64,000 nucleotides of DNA from Streptomyces sp. XD-27 (GTDB lineage Bacteria > Actinomycetota > Actinomycetes > Streptomycetales > Streptomycetaceae), in NCBI RefSeq assembly GCF_030553055.1, contig NZ_CP130713.1, forward strand, positions 620,001 to 684,000, written 5' to 3'. The position numbers were made by a program, and so were the translations under genes. This document shows positions 35,064 through 43,774 of the stretch, piece after piece. The notes beneath the pieces were generated by a model, which worked only from the letters and a program-made list of their open reading frames with translations, had not been told where the DNA came from and did not search any database. Position 1 is the stretch's first letter, and each line of letters opens with the position of its first letter.

Positions 35064-36911
35064 TCAGAGGCTGATCTCGGGCCGGTGGTGGTCCAGCCAC
35101 AGGGCGAGGTCGACCACCCGCTCCAGCCGCAGGCGGTGGCCCCAGGACAGCGCGTCGGGCGGGGTGTCCAGGCAGGCCTTGACGACGTTCTCGTCGGCGA
35201 TGTCGCGCACCTGCCCGTGGTGGGCGTCCAGGGCGTCGCGGGCCATCGCCTGGAGTCCGCGGTTGTAGTCGGGGTGGTGCGTGGCCGGATAGTGGTTCTT
35301 GGCCCGCCACAGAACCGATGCGGGGGCGAGACCGGTGCCCACGTCCCGCAGCAGGCTCTTCTCCCGGCCGTCGTGGCTCTTCAGCGCCCAGGGGGTGTTG
35401 AAGGCGTATTCGACGAGCCGGTGGTCGCAGTACGGGACGCGGACCTCCAGTCCCTGGGCCATGCTGAGGCGGTCCTTGCGGTGCAGGAGCTGGCGCAGCC
35501 AACGCGTGAGTGAGAGGTGCTGCATCTCGCGCTGCCGGTGCTCGGCCGGGGTCTCGTCCTCGGTGTGGGGTACGGCGGCGAGCGCGTCGCGGTGGGCGTC
35601 GGCGCGGAACTCGGCGATCCGCAGGGTCGCGGCGAGGTCCGGGTTCAGCGGCATGGCGGCCTCGTCCCCGGTCACCAGCAGCCAGGGGAAGGTGGGCGCG
35701 GCCAGCGCTTTGGGGTCGTGGAACCAGGGGTAGCCGCCGAAGACCTCGTCCGCGGCCTCGCCGGACAGGGCGACGGTGGAGTGCTCCCGGATGCGGCCGA
35801 AGAGCAGGTAGAGGGAGGTGTCCATGTCGCCGACGCCGATCGGCGAGTCGCGGGCGGCGACGACCGCCCGGCGGTGCTCGGGGTCGAGCAGGTCGTGCGG
35901 GTCCAGTACGACCGTGGCGTGGTCGGTGCCGATGTACGCGCCCGCCTCGGTGGCGTACGGGGTGTCGTGCCCGGTGCGCAGGACGTCGCCGGTGAACCGC
36001 TCTGCTTGGTCGCTGTAGTCCACGGCGTACGAGCGGATCCGGGCGTCCGGGCCCTCGCGGCGGCGCAGTTCCGCGGCGAGGAGGGCGGTCAGCACGGTGG
36101 AGTCGAGGCCGCCGGAGAGCAGGCTGCAGCGGGGGACGTCGGCGTCGAGTTGGGTCCGGGCGGCGTGGCCGACCAGGTCGGCGATCCGCTCGACGGTGCC
36201 GTCCGGGTCGTCGGTGTGGGGCCGGGCCTCCAGCCGCCAGTACAGGCGCTCGGTGACGCCGCCCCGGTCGAGGGTGAGCAGGCCGCCGGGCGGGACCTCG
36301 CGGACGCCGCTCCACAGGGTGGGGCCGGTGCTGAAGAGCAGGCTGTACGCCTCGCGCAGCCCGTCGGCGTCCACCCGGGGATTCAGCTCGGGATGGGCGA
36401 ACAGCGCCTTGGGTTCGGAGGCGAACGCGAGGCCGCCACCGATCCGGGCCCAGTACAGGGGCTTGACGCCGAGCCTGTCGCGTACCAGCAGCAGCCGCTG
36501 CCGCCGCTCGTCCCAGACCGCGAAGGCGAACATGCCCTCCAGGTGTTCGGCGAGCCCGGCTCCCCACTGCTCGTAGGCGCGCAGCACGACCTCGGTGTCG
36601 GAGCGGGTACGGAAGCCGTGGCCGAGGCGGCGCAGTTCGGCGCGGAGCTCGTGGTGGTTGTAGACCTCGCCGCTGTACGTGAGCACGGTGGCGGCGGCGT
36701 CGTCGCCGGGGCGGGTCGCGCTCATGGGCTGGGCGCCGCCCTCGATGTCGATGACGGCCAGCCGGCGGTGGCCGAGCGCGGCGTGCTCGCCGAGCCAGAT
36801 TCCGGCGGCGTCGGGCCCCCGGGCGGCCAGGGTGGCGGTCATGGCCTCGATGGCGGGGGTGTGGTGGCGGGCGTCGGTGTGGAAGGACACCCAGCCGGTG
36901 ATTCCGCACAT
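35064..36911 (-). CDS. asnB: Asparagine synthase (glutamine-hydrolysing)
   Basis: 615 aa. It starts MCGITGWVSF, giving the N-terminal nucleophile Cys2 of the glutaminase (class II amidotransferase) domain. Glutamine-binding motifs RRLAVIDIEGGAQPM and SGEVYNHHELR follow. The synthetase domain has the PP-loop SLLSGGLDSTVLTALL (residues ~262-277). The length is normal for AsnB. It converts Asp, Gln and ATP to Asn. In Streptomyces such paralogues sometimes act in secondary metabolism or cell-wall amidation, but no such context is obvious here. GAGGAG lies about 12 nt before the ATG. Confidence 0.94.
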   Translation of the reverse strand: MCGITGWVSFHTDARHHTPAIEAMTATLAARGPDAAGIWLGEHAALGHRRLAVIDIEGGAQPMSATRPGDDAAATVLTYSGEVYNHHELRAELRRLGHGFRTRSDTEVVLRAYEQWGAGLAEHLEGMFAFAVWDERRQRLLLVRDRLGVKPLYWARIGGGLAFASEPKALFAHPELNPRVDADGLREAYSLLFSTGPTLWSGVREVPPGGLLTLDRGGVTERLYWRLEARPHTDDPDGTVERIADLVGHAARTQLDADVPRCSLLSGGLDSTVLTALLAAELRRREGPDARIRSYAVDYSDQAERFTGDVLRTGHDTPYATEAGAYIGTDHATVVLDPHDLLDPEHRRAVVAARDSPIGVGDMDTSLYLLFGRIREHSTVALSGEAADEVFGGYPWFHDPKALAAPTFPWLLVTGDEAAMPLNPDLAATLRIAEFRADAHRDALAAVPHTEDETPAEHRQREMQHLSLTRWLRQLLHRKDRLSMAQGLEVRVPYCDHRLVEYAFNTPWALKSHDGREKSLLRDVGTGLAPASVLWRAKNHYPATHHPDYNRGLQAMARDALDAHHGQVRDIADENVVKACLDTPPDALSWGHRLRLERVVDLALWLDHHRPEISL

Positions 36912-37206
36912 GGTGGTGGGGGCTCCTCAGCGGTCGGGGCGCGGGCGCGAGGCCGGGTGCCGCGCCGCTGCATCAGGAGTCGGCCGGCGGCCGGGGTGAG
37001 TTCCCGGACAGGTGAGGAAAACCGGCTGGACCCCCGACCGGGGGGCCGGGCTGTCCGCGAGAGCGGGCTCATGCGCGGTGCCGGGTGTCGGGTTACGGCG
37101 AGGCGGGCGACGGGTGCCGGGTGCGGCGGGGCGGGCCACGGGATCCGGGACACAGGTAACGGATAACGGATGCCGGCGCGGCGGCGTACGCGCCCGGCAC
37201 ACCGCC

Positions 37207-38232
37207 TCAGCCCGCGGCGGGCCCGGTCCCGTCCACCGGCTCGAGCCCCCATGCCGCGGCGCGGGCAGCGGCGGCCGCGCGGTTGGCGACGTCGAGCTTG
37301 GCGAGGATGTGCTCGATGTGGGTCGCGACCGTACGCGTACCGACGAAGAGCCGGGCGGCGATCTCGCGGTTGGTCCGGCCGTGGGTGAGTTCGGCCAGCA
37401 CTTCCAGCTCGCGCGGGGAGAGCCCGGCGGGGCGGGCGACGGGGCGGCACACGACGACGGTCCCGGCGCCCTGGCGGGACAGCCGGAGCTCCAGGAGGCG
37501 TCGGCCGTGCGGCACCAGGACCGTGGCGGGCAGCGCCCGCCGGGCGGCCATCCGCCGTACGAGAACGGTCAACGGGGACTCCGCGTCGGCGAACTCCGGT
37601 GGCGGCGCCGCTCCGGCGAGCGGCACCGGGGCGGCCCGCTCCGCCGCCGGGAGCGCCACGGCGTATGCCTGGTCCGCGGTCCCGTCCGGCGTGCCGGGTG
37701 CGTCGGACGGCGGCTGCCACAGCGGGTCGGCGACCGCCGCGAGGCATTCGCCCAGCAGGGTCAGCACGCCCCGGGCGGGGTCCTGTCGCGCCCGTACCCG
37801 CGTCGTACTCACGTTGAGCACTCCGACGTACCGGCCGTCCGGGGCGAACAGGCACTGCGCCACACCGTCCTCGATGCCCCGCGGCTCCAGCACCTCGCGG
37901 AACCCCGGTGAGGTCCGCCGCAGTTGTCCGGGCACGTCGCGCAGCCACCGTGTGCCGCCCGTCGAATGGCGGATCAGCGCGAACACCGGGTCGTCGTGCA
38001 GCCGGGTCTCGATGTACGCGGCGGTGTCGGCCGGGTAGCTGCCGGCCAGGGTGAGGTGGCGGCGGCGCAGCGGGTCCCACCGGGACAGCGAGGCGTGGTC
38101 GTAGTCGATGACGTCGGACAGCGCCGTGAGGACGGAGTCGGGGGCCGCGGCCCCGGCCACGGCATGCCGCGCGGCCTCGCGTACCCGCAAGGCCGCGTCC
38201 AACACGTCCGCTGTGCTCCGCTTCGCCGCCAT
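37207..38232 (-). CDS. LuxR-family regulator with N-terminal sensor-like domain
   Basis: 341 aa. Residues ~1-200 resemble a degenerate GAF-like sensor region (FAPDGRYVGVLNVSTT). The C-terminal HTH is a canonical LuxR/GerE domain: LSPRELEVLAELTHGRTNREIAARLFVGTRTVATHIEHILAKL (read in two parts, ~270-312). There is no receiver domain or ATPase. It lies 31 bp downstream of the amidohydrolase gene on the same strand, so they are probably one unit and it may regulate that gene. Confidence 0.9.
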   Translation of the reverse strand: MAAKRSTADVLDAALRVREAARHAVAGAAAPDSVLTALSDVIDYDHASLSRWDPLRRRHLTLAGSYPADTAAYIETRLHDDPVFALIRHSTGGTRWLRDVPGQLRRTSPGFREVLEPRGIEDGVAQCLFAPDGRYVGVLNVSTTRVRARQDPARGVLTLLGECLAAVADPLWQPPSDAPGTPDGTADQAYAVALPAAERAAPVPLAGAAPPPEFADAESPLTVLVRRMAARRALPATVLVPHGRRLLELRLSRQGAGTVVVCRPVARPAGLSPRELEVLAELTHGRTNREIAARLFVGTRTVATHIEHILAKLDVANRAAAAARAAAWGLEPVDGTGPAAG

Positions 38233-38263
38233 CCGCCCAGCATGATCACCTGGGCGGGGCGGG

Positions 38264-40003
38264 TCAAACCGGGGGTGTGTCGCCTTCCGTCGCCTCGGTC
38301 GGGGTGTCCGCCGCGTCGTACACGACCTCGCCGCCGACGACGGTGAGGACGACCGGCATGCCCGGGATGTCGCGCGGGTCGGCGGAGAGCAGGTCCCCGG
38401 CGAGTACGCACAGGTCGGCGACCTTGCCGACCTCCAGGGAGCCCTTCCACTCCTCGGCGAAGTCCTGCCAAGCGGCGTTGACCGTATAGGTGCGAAGCGC
38501 CTCGGCCAACTGAATGCGCTGGTCCGGCCCGCTGACCCGGCCGCTCGCCTTGGACTCCCGCAGCAGCATGGTGGCGACGCCCTGGCGCCAGTCAGGGAAG
38601 GTCACAGGGGCGTCCGAGCCACTGGCCACGGTCACCCCGGCGTCCAGGGCATCGCGGTACGGCCACGCATACGCCGCCCGCTCCGGGCCGACGAACTCCT
38701 CCTCCACATCGGCCACGACCCATTTGATCGTGGGATTCATGTTCACGCCGAAGCCGTGCTCGGCGAGCGTCTTCATGCTGCGGGCGGTGAGGAAGTCGCC
38801 GTGGATGACGTAGTGCCGGGGGTCGTTGCGCGGGTGTTCGGCGGCCGCGGCGGCGAAGGCGTCGACGACGGCATCAATGCCGCGGTCGCCGGTGACGTGG
38901 ACGCCGATCTGGTAGCCGGCGGCGTGCGCGTGCCGGATCATCCGGCCGACCTCGGCGACGCGCTCGTCGTCGGTGTCGCCGCCGACGCACAGGGATCCGC
39001 AGCCGCCGCCGACGTACGGTTCGTGCATCCAGGCGGTCTTGTTGGGCACGATGCCGTCAGCGAAGATCTTCACGCCGACAACGTTGAGCAGTCGGGGGTC
39101 GGCGGTCGTGAGGCCGCCGGCCCCGCCCAGTGCCTGGATGAACTCCTCGGCGGTGCCCACCATCCCGGTCGGCAGCAGCAGCACGCTGACCCGCGCGGTC
39201 AACTCACCGCCGGCCAGCAGCCGCCGATAGACCTCCAAAGTGCTCTGCGCGAGGGCCCCGCGCATGAGGGAGTCGCCGCCGGGCCCGAGGCCGGGTTCGG
39301 TGTAGCTGGTGACGCCGACCCGGGCCAGGGTGGCGAGGGTCGACTTGATCGCCTCGGCGCGTACCTGCGGGGAGAGCGCGGGCAGCGCCCGATGGACCAG
39401 ATCCTGCGCGCCTTCCTGAAGGAGGCCGGTGGGCTCCCCGGCGGCATCGGTGACAATGAGCGGGCCGTACGCGTCCACGGCGTCCCGGTCGACGCCGGCG
39501 CGGGCGAGGGCGGCGGAGTTGACCCAGGTGGCGTGGCCGGAGAAGGAGTACAGCAGCACCGGGTGGTCCGGGCTGACGGCGTCCAGATCGTGCCGGGTCG
39601 GCAGCCGGGAGGGGTCGGCGACGCACTCGGCGAGGTAACCGGGGTCCCAACCGTGGCCGCTGATCCACTCCCCCGCCGGGGTGTGCGCTGCCGCGTCCCG
39701 CACAGCCTCGGCCACGTCGGCGATGGAGCGCACGGCCGGGTGGCTGACGTCCAGCGACAGCGGGGGCATGCCGATCCCGAACGCGCAGCCGTGCAGATGC
39801 GAGTCGTTGATGCCGGGCAGCAGCGTTCCGCCGTCGAGGTCGACCACCTGGGTGCCGGGGCCGATGGACGGGGCAACGTCATCGCGGTCGCCGACGGCAC
39901 TGATCACCCCGTCGGTCACGGCCAGCGCGGAGGCGACGGTGAAGTCGGGATCGACGGTGAGGACCGATCCGTTGAGGAAGACCAGGTCTGCGTGGGTGGC
40001 CAA
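38264..40003 (-). CDS. YtcJ-like metal-dependent amidohydrolase
   Basis: 579 aa of the amidohydrolase_3/YtcJ family. Metal-binding motif is NDSHLHG (residues ~63-69). Others are VKIFADG with a carboxylatable or bridging Lys, IGVHVTGDRG (metal His), HGDFLTARS, and SGSDAPVTFPDW with the catalytic Asp. These enzymes hydrolyse amide or formyl bonds of small molecules; the substrate cannot be read from sequence. The start is TTG 40003, with AAAGGA about 10 nt before it. It is followed closely by the luxR gene. Confidence 0.9.
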   Translation of the reverse strand: MATHADLVFLNGSVLTVDPDFTVASALAVTDGVISAVGDRDDVAPSIGPGTQVVDLDGGTLLPGINDSHLHGCAFGIGMPPLSLDVSHPAVRSIADVAEAVRDAAAHTPAGEWISGHGWDPGYLAECVADPSRLPTRHDLDAVSPDHPVLLYSFSGHATWVNSAALARAGVDRDAVDAYGPLIVTDAAGEPTGLLQEGAQDLVHRALPALSPQVRAEAIKSTLATLARVGVTSYTEPGLGPGGDSLMRGALAQSTLEVYRRLLAGGELTARVSVLLLPTGMVGTAEEFIQALGGAGGLTTADPRLLNVVGVKIFADGIVPNKTAWMHEPYVGGGCGSLCVGGDTDDERVAEVGRMIRHAHAAGYQIGVHVTGDRGIDAVVDAFAAAAAEHPRNDPRHYVIHGDFLTARSMKTLAEHGFGVNMNPTIKWVVADVEEEFVGPERAAYAWPYRDALDAGVTVASGSDAPVTFPDWRQGVATMLLRESKASGRVSGPDQRIQLAEALRTYTVNAAWQDFAEEWKGSLEVGKVADLCVLAGDLLSADPRDIPGMPVVLTVVGGEVVYDAADTPTEATEGDTPPV

Positions 40004-40251
40004 GGCGGCGTCCTTTCATCGGTGCGTCGCGGCCGCGCGCACACCCCCCGGAGTGGGGGCGCGTACGACGGGGTCGCGAGGTCGGACGATGAGGACTATG
40101 GGCCCTGGCGGGGGATCACCACATCGGTCATTCAACCGATACGGCATGAGCGCCGCCAGCACTGGTGAAGGTTGCCTGCGGTGAACCGTAATCCCGCGCG
40201 CCGCCGGTCCCATGTTCCGCCCCGCGGCGGGGTGGCCGGTCCCGCCGCTGG

Positions 40252-40731
40252 TCACGGCAGGACCGGGTAGTCCTCACTTCCGAGGGCGACCACCGCAACC
40301 TCCTGCCCGTTGCACCGCTGATCGCTGGTACTTCGGCCCCTGGTGGAACGCCGTCGCCGTCGCCCGCCTCGCCCGCGAACTCGTCCGCGGCCGGCTCCGT
40401 CTTCCCCGACCAACTCACTGCGTGGCTCGCCCTCACACTGTCCACGAGCGCGGACGCGGCCGGCCTCCTCTTCCCGACCATGAGCCCCGGGGTCGCCCCG
40501 GCCCTTGTCGAGGACGACCGCGCTCTGACCGAGGCCGACGTCTTCACGACGAAGTCCGAAGACCGCTACCCCGACATCTTCGGCCTCGCCCCCACCACCA
40601 CGACCGGCACCACAGCCCTGGCCGAGCACCTCGCCAGGCTTCCGCGTCGGTCGCTGGCCCTCAGTCATGACACCGACGCCAACGCGGCGCTTCTCTCCAA
40701 GACCGCCGAGGAAGTCACAGCCACCCGCTGA
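40252..40731 (+). pseudogene. Gene remnant, class V aminotransferase-like start fused to unknown sequence
   Basis: The open frame runs from about 40252 to a TGA at 40731 without a clear start. It opens with RQDRVVLTSEGDHRNLLPV, which resembles the segment in class V aminotransferases/cysteine desulfurases where a His-Arg-Asn-Leu-Leu-Pro run precedes substrate contacts. After that the similarity stops and the rest (for example DVFTTKSEDRYPDIFGLAPT) is not recognised. No PLP lysine is visible. A remnant of a larger gene is the likeliest reading. Confidence 0.4.
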
Positions 40732-40750
40732 ACCGCCCCAGAAGCCCACC

Positions 40751-41090
40751 ATGAGCCGGGATGGCTGGTTCAGCGTCCTGGACCAGGCGGCCGGGCTCGG
40801 TGTGAGGATGGTGCAGTACATCGGGGGCGAACCCACGCTCCACCCGTATCTGCCCCAGCTCATCGACCGCGCCATGGCTCTCGGGATGCGCGTCGAGGTC
40901 TTCTCCAACCTGGTCCACGTCCGCCCGTCCATGCGGCACGCGTTCGACCGGGAGGGGGTCACCCTGGCCACCTCGTACTACAGCAGGCACACATCGCCGA
41001 GGCCGTTCGGCGGGGCATCCCACCTCCGTGCCTCCATCGTGCACGTCCTGGACGGACAGACCCGGACCGTCGATGTCAGGAGTTGCGTGG
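40751..41090 (+). pseudogene. Decayed radical SAM enzyme fragment
   Basis: From ATG 40751 the protein reads WFSVLDQAAGLGVRMVQYIGGEPTLHP, then RVEVFSNLVHV and LATSYYS. This is the core of a radical SAM family including the GGEP SAM-binding motif. The N-terminal CxxxCxxC cluster segment that should come ~40 residues earlier is missing. After SYYS the sequence jumps; another frame holds HIAEAVRRGIP (around 40990-41025), expected further along the barrel, before returning to ASIVHVLDGQ. So there is N-terminal loss, an internal deletion and frame changes. The end abuts the convergent response regulator. Confidence 0.65.
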
Positions 41091-41620
41091 GGCTACCAGG
41101 CCGGATTCGTAGGCGAGGACCACGAGTTGGGCCCGGTCACGGGCATGCAGCTTGGCCATGGCCCGGTTGATGTGGGTTTTCGCGGTCAGCGGGCTGATCA
41201 CCAGACGGCCCGCGATCTCGTCGTTGGACAGGCCCTGCGCGACCAGGACGACGGCCTCGCGCTCACGGCTGGTCAGCTCTTCCAGCCCCGCGCCCGAATG
41301 TCCTTGACCAGGAATCCGGCAGCGCCGGCGCGCAGCGCGTCGAAGACGTATTCGTCCAAGCTGTAGTTGGTCAGGATGACGACGTGCACTCCGGCCAGGG
41401 CCGGGTCCGCGGCGATGCGCCGGGTCGCCTCGATGCCGTCGATGACCGGCATCTGGATGTCGATGAGCGCGACGTCGGGCAGGTGCTCTTTGGCGAGCTC
41501 CAGGCCCTCGCTGCCGTCGGTGGCCTCGGCCACCACCTCGATGTCGTCTTCGAGATCGAGGAGTGCGCGGAATCCGCTGCGAATGAGTGGCTGGTCGTCG
41601 ACCAGCAGGACACGGATCAT
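41076..41620 (-). pseudogene. NarL/LuxR response regulator with deleted linker and frameshift
   Basis: Residues 1-110 form an intact receiver: VLLVDDQPL, phospho-acceptor Asp in VALIDIQMPV, Thr/Lys in VVILTNYS and FLVKDI. After LVKDI the frame runs out in RARGWKS-stop at ~41273. The helix-turn-helix (EELTSREREAVVLVAQGLSNDEIAGRL..., ~41076-41290) is whole but in another frame, joined directly to the receiver. The usual ~30-40-residue linker is absent, so this is a deletion rather than a single-base slip. ATG 41620 overlaps the stop of the partner kinase (ATGA). Confidence 0.8.
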
Positions 41621-42744
41621 GACGTTCGGTCCAGGGGGAGTTCGGCCTGGACGGTGAAGCCGCCCTCGCCGCGCGGTTCCGCCCGCAGCCGGCCGCCGAG
41701 GGCGGTGACGCGTTCGCGCATCCCCAGCAGCCCGACGCCGGGCGTCGGCGCGGTGACCGGTGTGGCCTTGCCGTCGTCATCGATGCGTATCGCGAGGGCG
41801 TCGGGGCGGCAGTCGATCCGGACCGACGCCGTCTCGGCGTCCGCGTGACGGGCGATGTTGGTCAGCGACTCCTGAACGATCCGGTAGACGGTCCGGCCCA
41901 CCGCGGCCGGCACGTCGTGCCGCTGCCCCTCGATCGTGAGCGTCGCCTCCAGGCCGGTCTTGCTTGCTCGTTCCACCAGTTCCGGGACGTGGTCGAGCCC
42001 ACGCGGCGGGGCCGTGTCGTCGTCGCGCAACGCCTCCAGGGTCGCGCGCAATTCCCGGGCCGCCTCACGACCGGCCTCCTGGATGGCCAGCAGGGCCTCC
42101 GGTACCTGTTCCCCTCGCTTGCGGGCCACGTGGACGGCGACTTCGGCCTGCACCTTGATGACCGAGATCTGGTGGGTGAGCGAATCGTGCAACTCCCGTG
42201 CGATGTCCAGCCGCTGCTCGTCGGCGCGGCGCCGCGCGGTCTCCTCCCGGGTGCGCTCGGCATCATCCGCCCGCCGCTCGGCCTGCCGCAGCGCTTCCCC
42301 CGCGGCCCCGGCGGCGATCAGCCAGGCCAGCTCGAGGGCGCCTCGGGCCTGCGCGAACGCCTCGCCCGTGTCGTGCAGACCCGAGGCCAGGGCCGCCAGG
42401 GGGAGAGCAGCCAGCACGGCCACGCTCGCCGCCACCGTGATCGTGCGGTGTCCCGCCCGCACGGCCGCGTACACCGCGAACAGGTACGCGACGGCAGGCA
42501 CATCGAAACCGGCCGCCTGGTACCCCACCGCGCACAGCCCGGTGAGGGCCAGGACGGGAACCGGAGCACGGCGGCGCGCGGCAAGCGCCAGGCCGCCGGC
42601 CGCCAGCAACGCGTAGCCGAGCAGGTCCAGCTTCGTGACGGAGTGCTGCCCGGATAGCCCGGTGACCAGCAGCGCCGCCGCCACGCCGACGGCGATCACC
42701 CAGTCTGTGACGCCGGCGCGAACACCGAACCGTCCTTTGATCAT
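41617..42744 (-). CDS. Sensor histidine kinase (HisKA_3/NarL type)
   Basis: 375 aa. Four to five hydrophobic helices (residues ~14-150) form the sensor part. The dimerisation/phosphotransfer region has DIARELHDSLTHQISVIK (His ~190). The ATPase has VYRIVQESLTNIARHA and VGLLGMRERVTALGGRL. This is the common Streptomyces kinase type paired with LuxR-like regulators. Its partner immediately downstream is damaged, so the kinase may now be orphaned unless the regulator lesion is an assembly error. ATG 42744 gives MIKGRFGVRAG. Confidence 0.92.
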   Translation of the reverse strand: MIKGRFGVRAGVTDWVIAVGVAAALLVTGLSGQHSVTKLDLLGYALLAAGGLALAARRRAPVPVLALTGLCAVGYQAAGFDVPAVAYLFAVYAAVRAGHRTITVAASVAVLAALPLAALASGLHDTGEAFAQARGALELAWLIAAGAAGEALRQAERRADDAERTREETARRRADEQRLDIARELHDSLTHQISVIKVQAEVAVHVARKRGEQVPEALLAIQEAGREAARELRATLEALRDDDTAPPRGLDHVPELVERASKTGLEATLTIEGQRHDVPAAVGRTVYRIVQESLTNIARHADAETASVRIDCRPDALAIRIDDDGKATPVTAPTPGVGLLGMRERVTALGGRLRAEPRGEGGFTVQAELPLDRTS

Positions 42745-42968
42745 GCGCGCACCTTAGCCGGATGCCGCCGCGGGCGAGTCCCGCTCGCGGACGAGCGGCC
42801 GACTACCGCACACGCAGTAGCGTCGCGGCGCCTACCGCGCCTGTAGCAGCCGGGTGCGCCAGCGGCGGCAGAGCGAAGTGCCTGCGTCCGCAGGACGACC
42901 GGCGGTGGGTCCAACGGACATGCTCAAGCGACGTCCAGTCGTGTCGTCGGAAGAGAAGGAACACCTCA

Positions 42969-43391
42969 ATGTCTGTTCGCCGCCTGCTTGCCACCGCCGC
43001 TGCCGCCCTGCTCGGAGGCATCGGGCTTGCCGCACCGGCGTCCGCGCACTCCTCGGCCCAGCCGGTCGCCGCCGGTTTCTACGACTTCGGCCTCGGGCGA
43101 CTCGGGGCCACCACGGGCGCGCTGCTGGGGCTGGCCGGCGTGGTCATCGCCTGGCTGGCGCTGGCCCGCCCCGCCAGTCGTCTCGGCGCTGCCAACGGAT
43201 CTCTCGGGGCCATGCTGGCCATGGCGGCGGGGCTGATCAGCATGGCCCTCGGCGGGCTGGTCGCGGCCACCGCCGACGGTGGCCTCGGCACCGGCAACGG
43301 CCTTGGCGGGGCCTACGTGGCCATGCTGGTGGGGCTGATCGGCACGGCCCTCGGCGGACTGGCTCTGGCCCGCTCCCGCCGCACCAGCTGA
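42969..43391 (+). CDS. Small membrane protein with signal sequence, DUF6223-like
   Basis: 140 aa. A signal-like N-terminus (RRLLATAAAALLGGIGLAAPASAHS) is followed by three hydrophobic Gly/Ala-rich helices (LLGLAGVVIAWLALA, LAMAAGLISMALGGLVAA, AMLVGLIGTALGGLALA). GGLV and GGLA repeats suggest internal similarity. It resembles small actinobacterial DUF6223 proteins. AGAGAAGGAA lies just before the ATG. Function unknown. It is divergent from the histidine kinase, with ~220 bp between them that may hold both promoters. Confidence 0.75.
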   Translation: MSVRRLLATAAAALLGGIGLAAPASAHSSAQPVAAGFYDFGLGRLGATTGALLGLAGVVIAWLALARPASRLGAANGSLGAMLAMAAGLISMALGGLVAATADGGLGTGNGLGGAYVAMLVGLIGTALGGLALARSRRTS

Positions 43392-43774
43392 CCGCAGCGG
43401 ACGAGCGCGCGTTCGGATCTGCCTGAAGGACAATCAGATGCCGTCGAATACCGGCGCTGTCGAAACTCGTGAACTTTTCGACTCGCCGACGGACACTGGC
43501 GGCCTCCCAAACTCGTGAACAAGGCTGTCCGTTCTCGCATACAAAGCCAAGTTCTTGGCCTGCAAGACGATGACCGGTGTGACGCCGATCGATAGTTGGC
43601 CATCTCGATCCGTAGTTGGCCATCGTCCCTTTCGACTGCCCAAGTGGGGCCCAGGCGCCTGTCGGAGGCTCAGCCGCTCGTCTGAGTTCGGTGACCCGCG
43701 TCACACCCGGCTCCTGTCAGCAATCGGGGCGCCGTCTCGTTCAAGGGGCACGCGAACGAGACAGGAGCAACGCC
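43392..43774. other. Intergenic region with short direct repeats and a GTGAC dyad
   Basis: No convincing gene. AAACTCGTGAAC occurs twice (near 43459 and 43509) and TAGTTGGCCATC twice (near 43592 and 43613). These could be remnants of an inserted element, but no transposase is seen. GTGAC-CCGC-GTCAC (43691-43704) is a perfect dyad just before the oxidoreductase promoter. Confidence 0.5.
43715..43741 (+). promoter_or_regulatory. Possible ECF41-type promoter
   Basis: TGTCAGC (43715-43721), a 16-nt spacer, then CGTT (43738-43741) approximates the described ECF41 target TGTCACA-N16-CGTC. It lies 34 bp before the oxidoreductase ATG. This would let the downstream sigma factor activate its own operon; it is a weak match and an inference. 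Confidence 0.35.

Noticed and set aside
32959..36909. 1316-aa frame running through the membrane protein and the asparagine synthase
   Set aside because: The part beyond 34944 is an Arg/Pro/Gly-rich antisense or shifted shadow of asnB; the real start is GTG 34944.
43434..43643. Small ORFs and repeated AAACTCGTGAAC/TAGTTGGCCATC motifs as an insertion sequence
   Set aside because: No transposase, terminal inverted repeats or target duplication can be seen.
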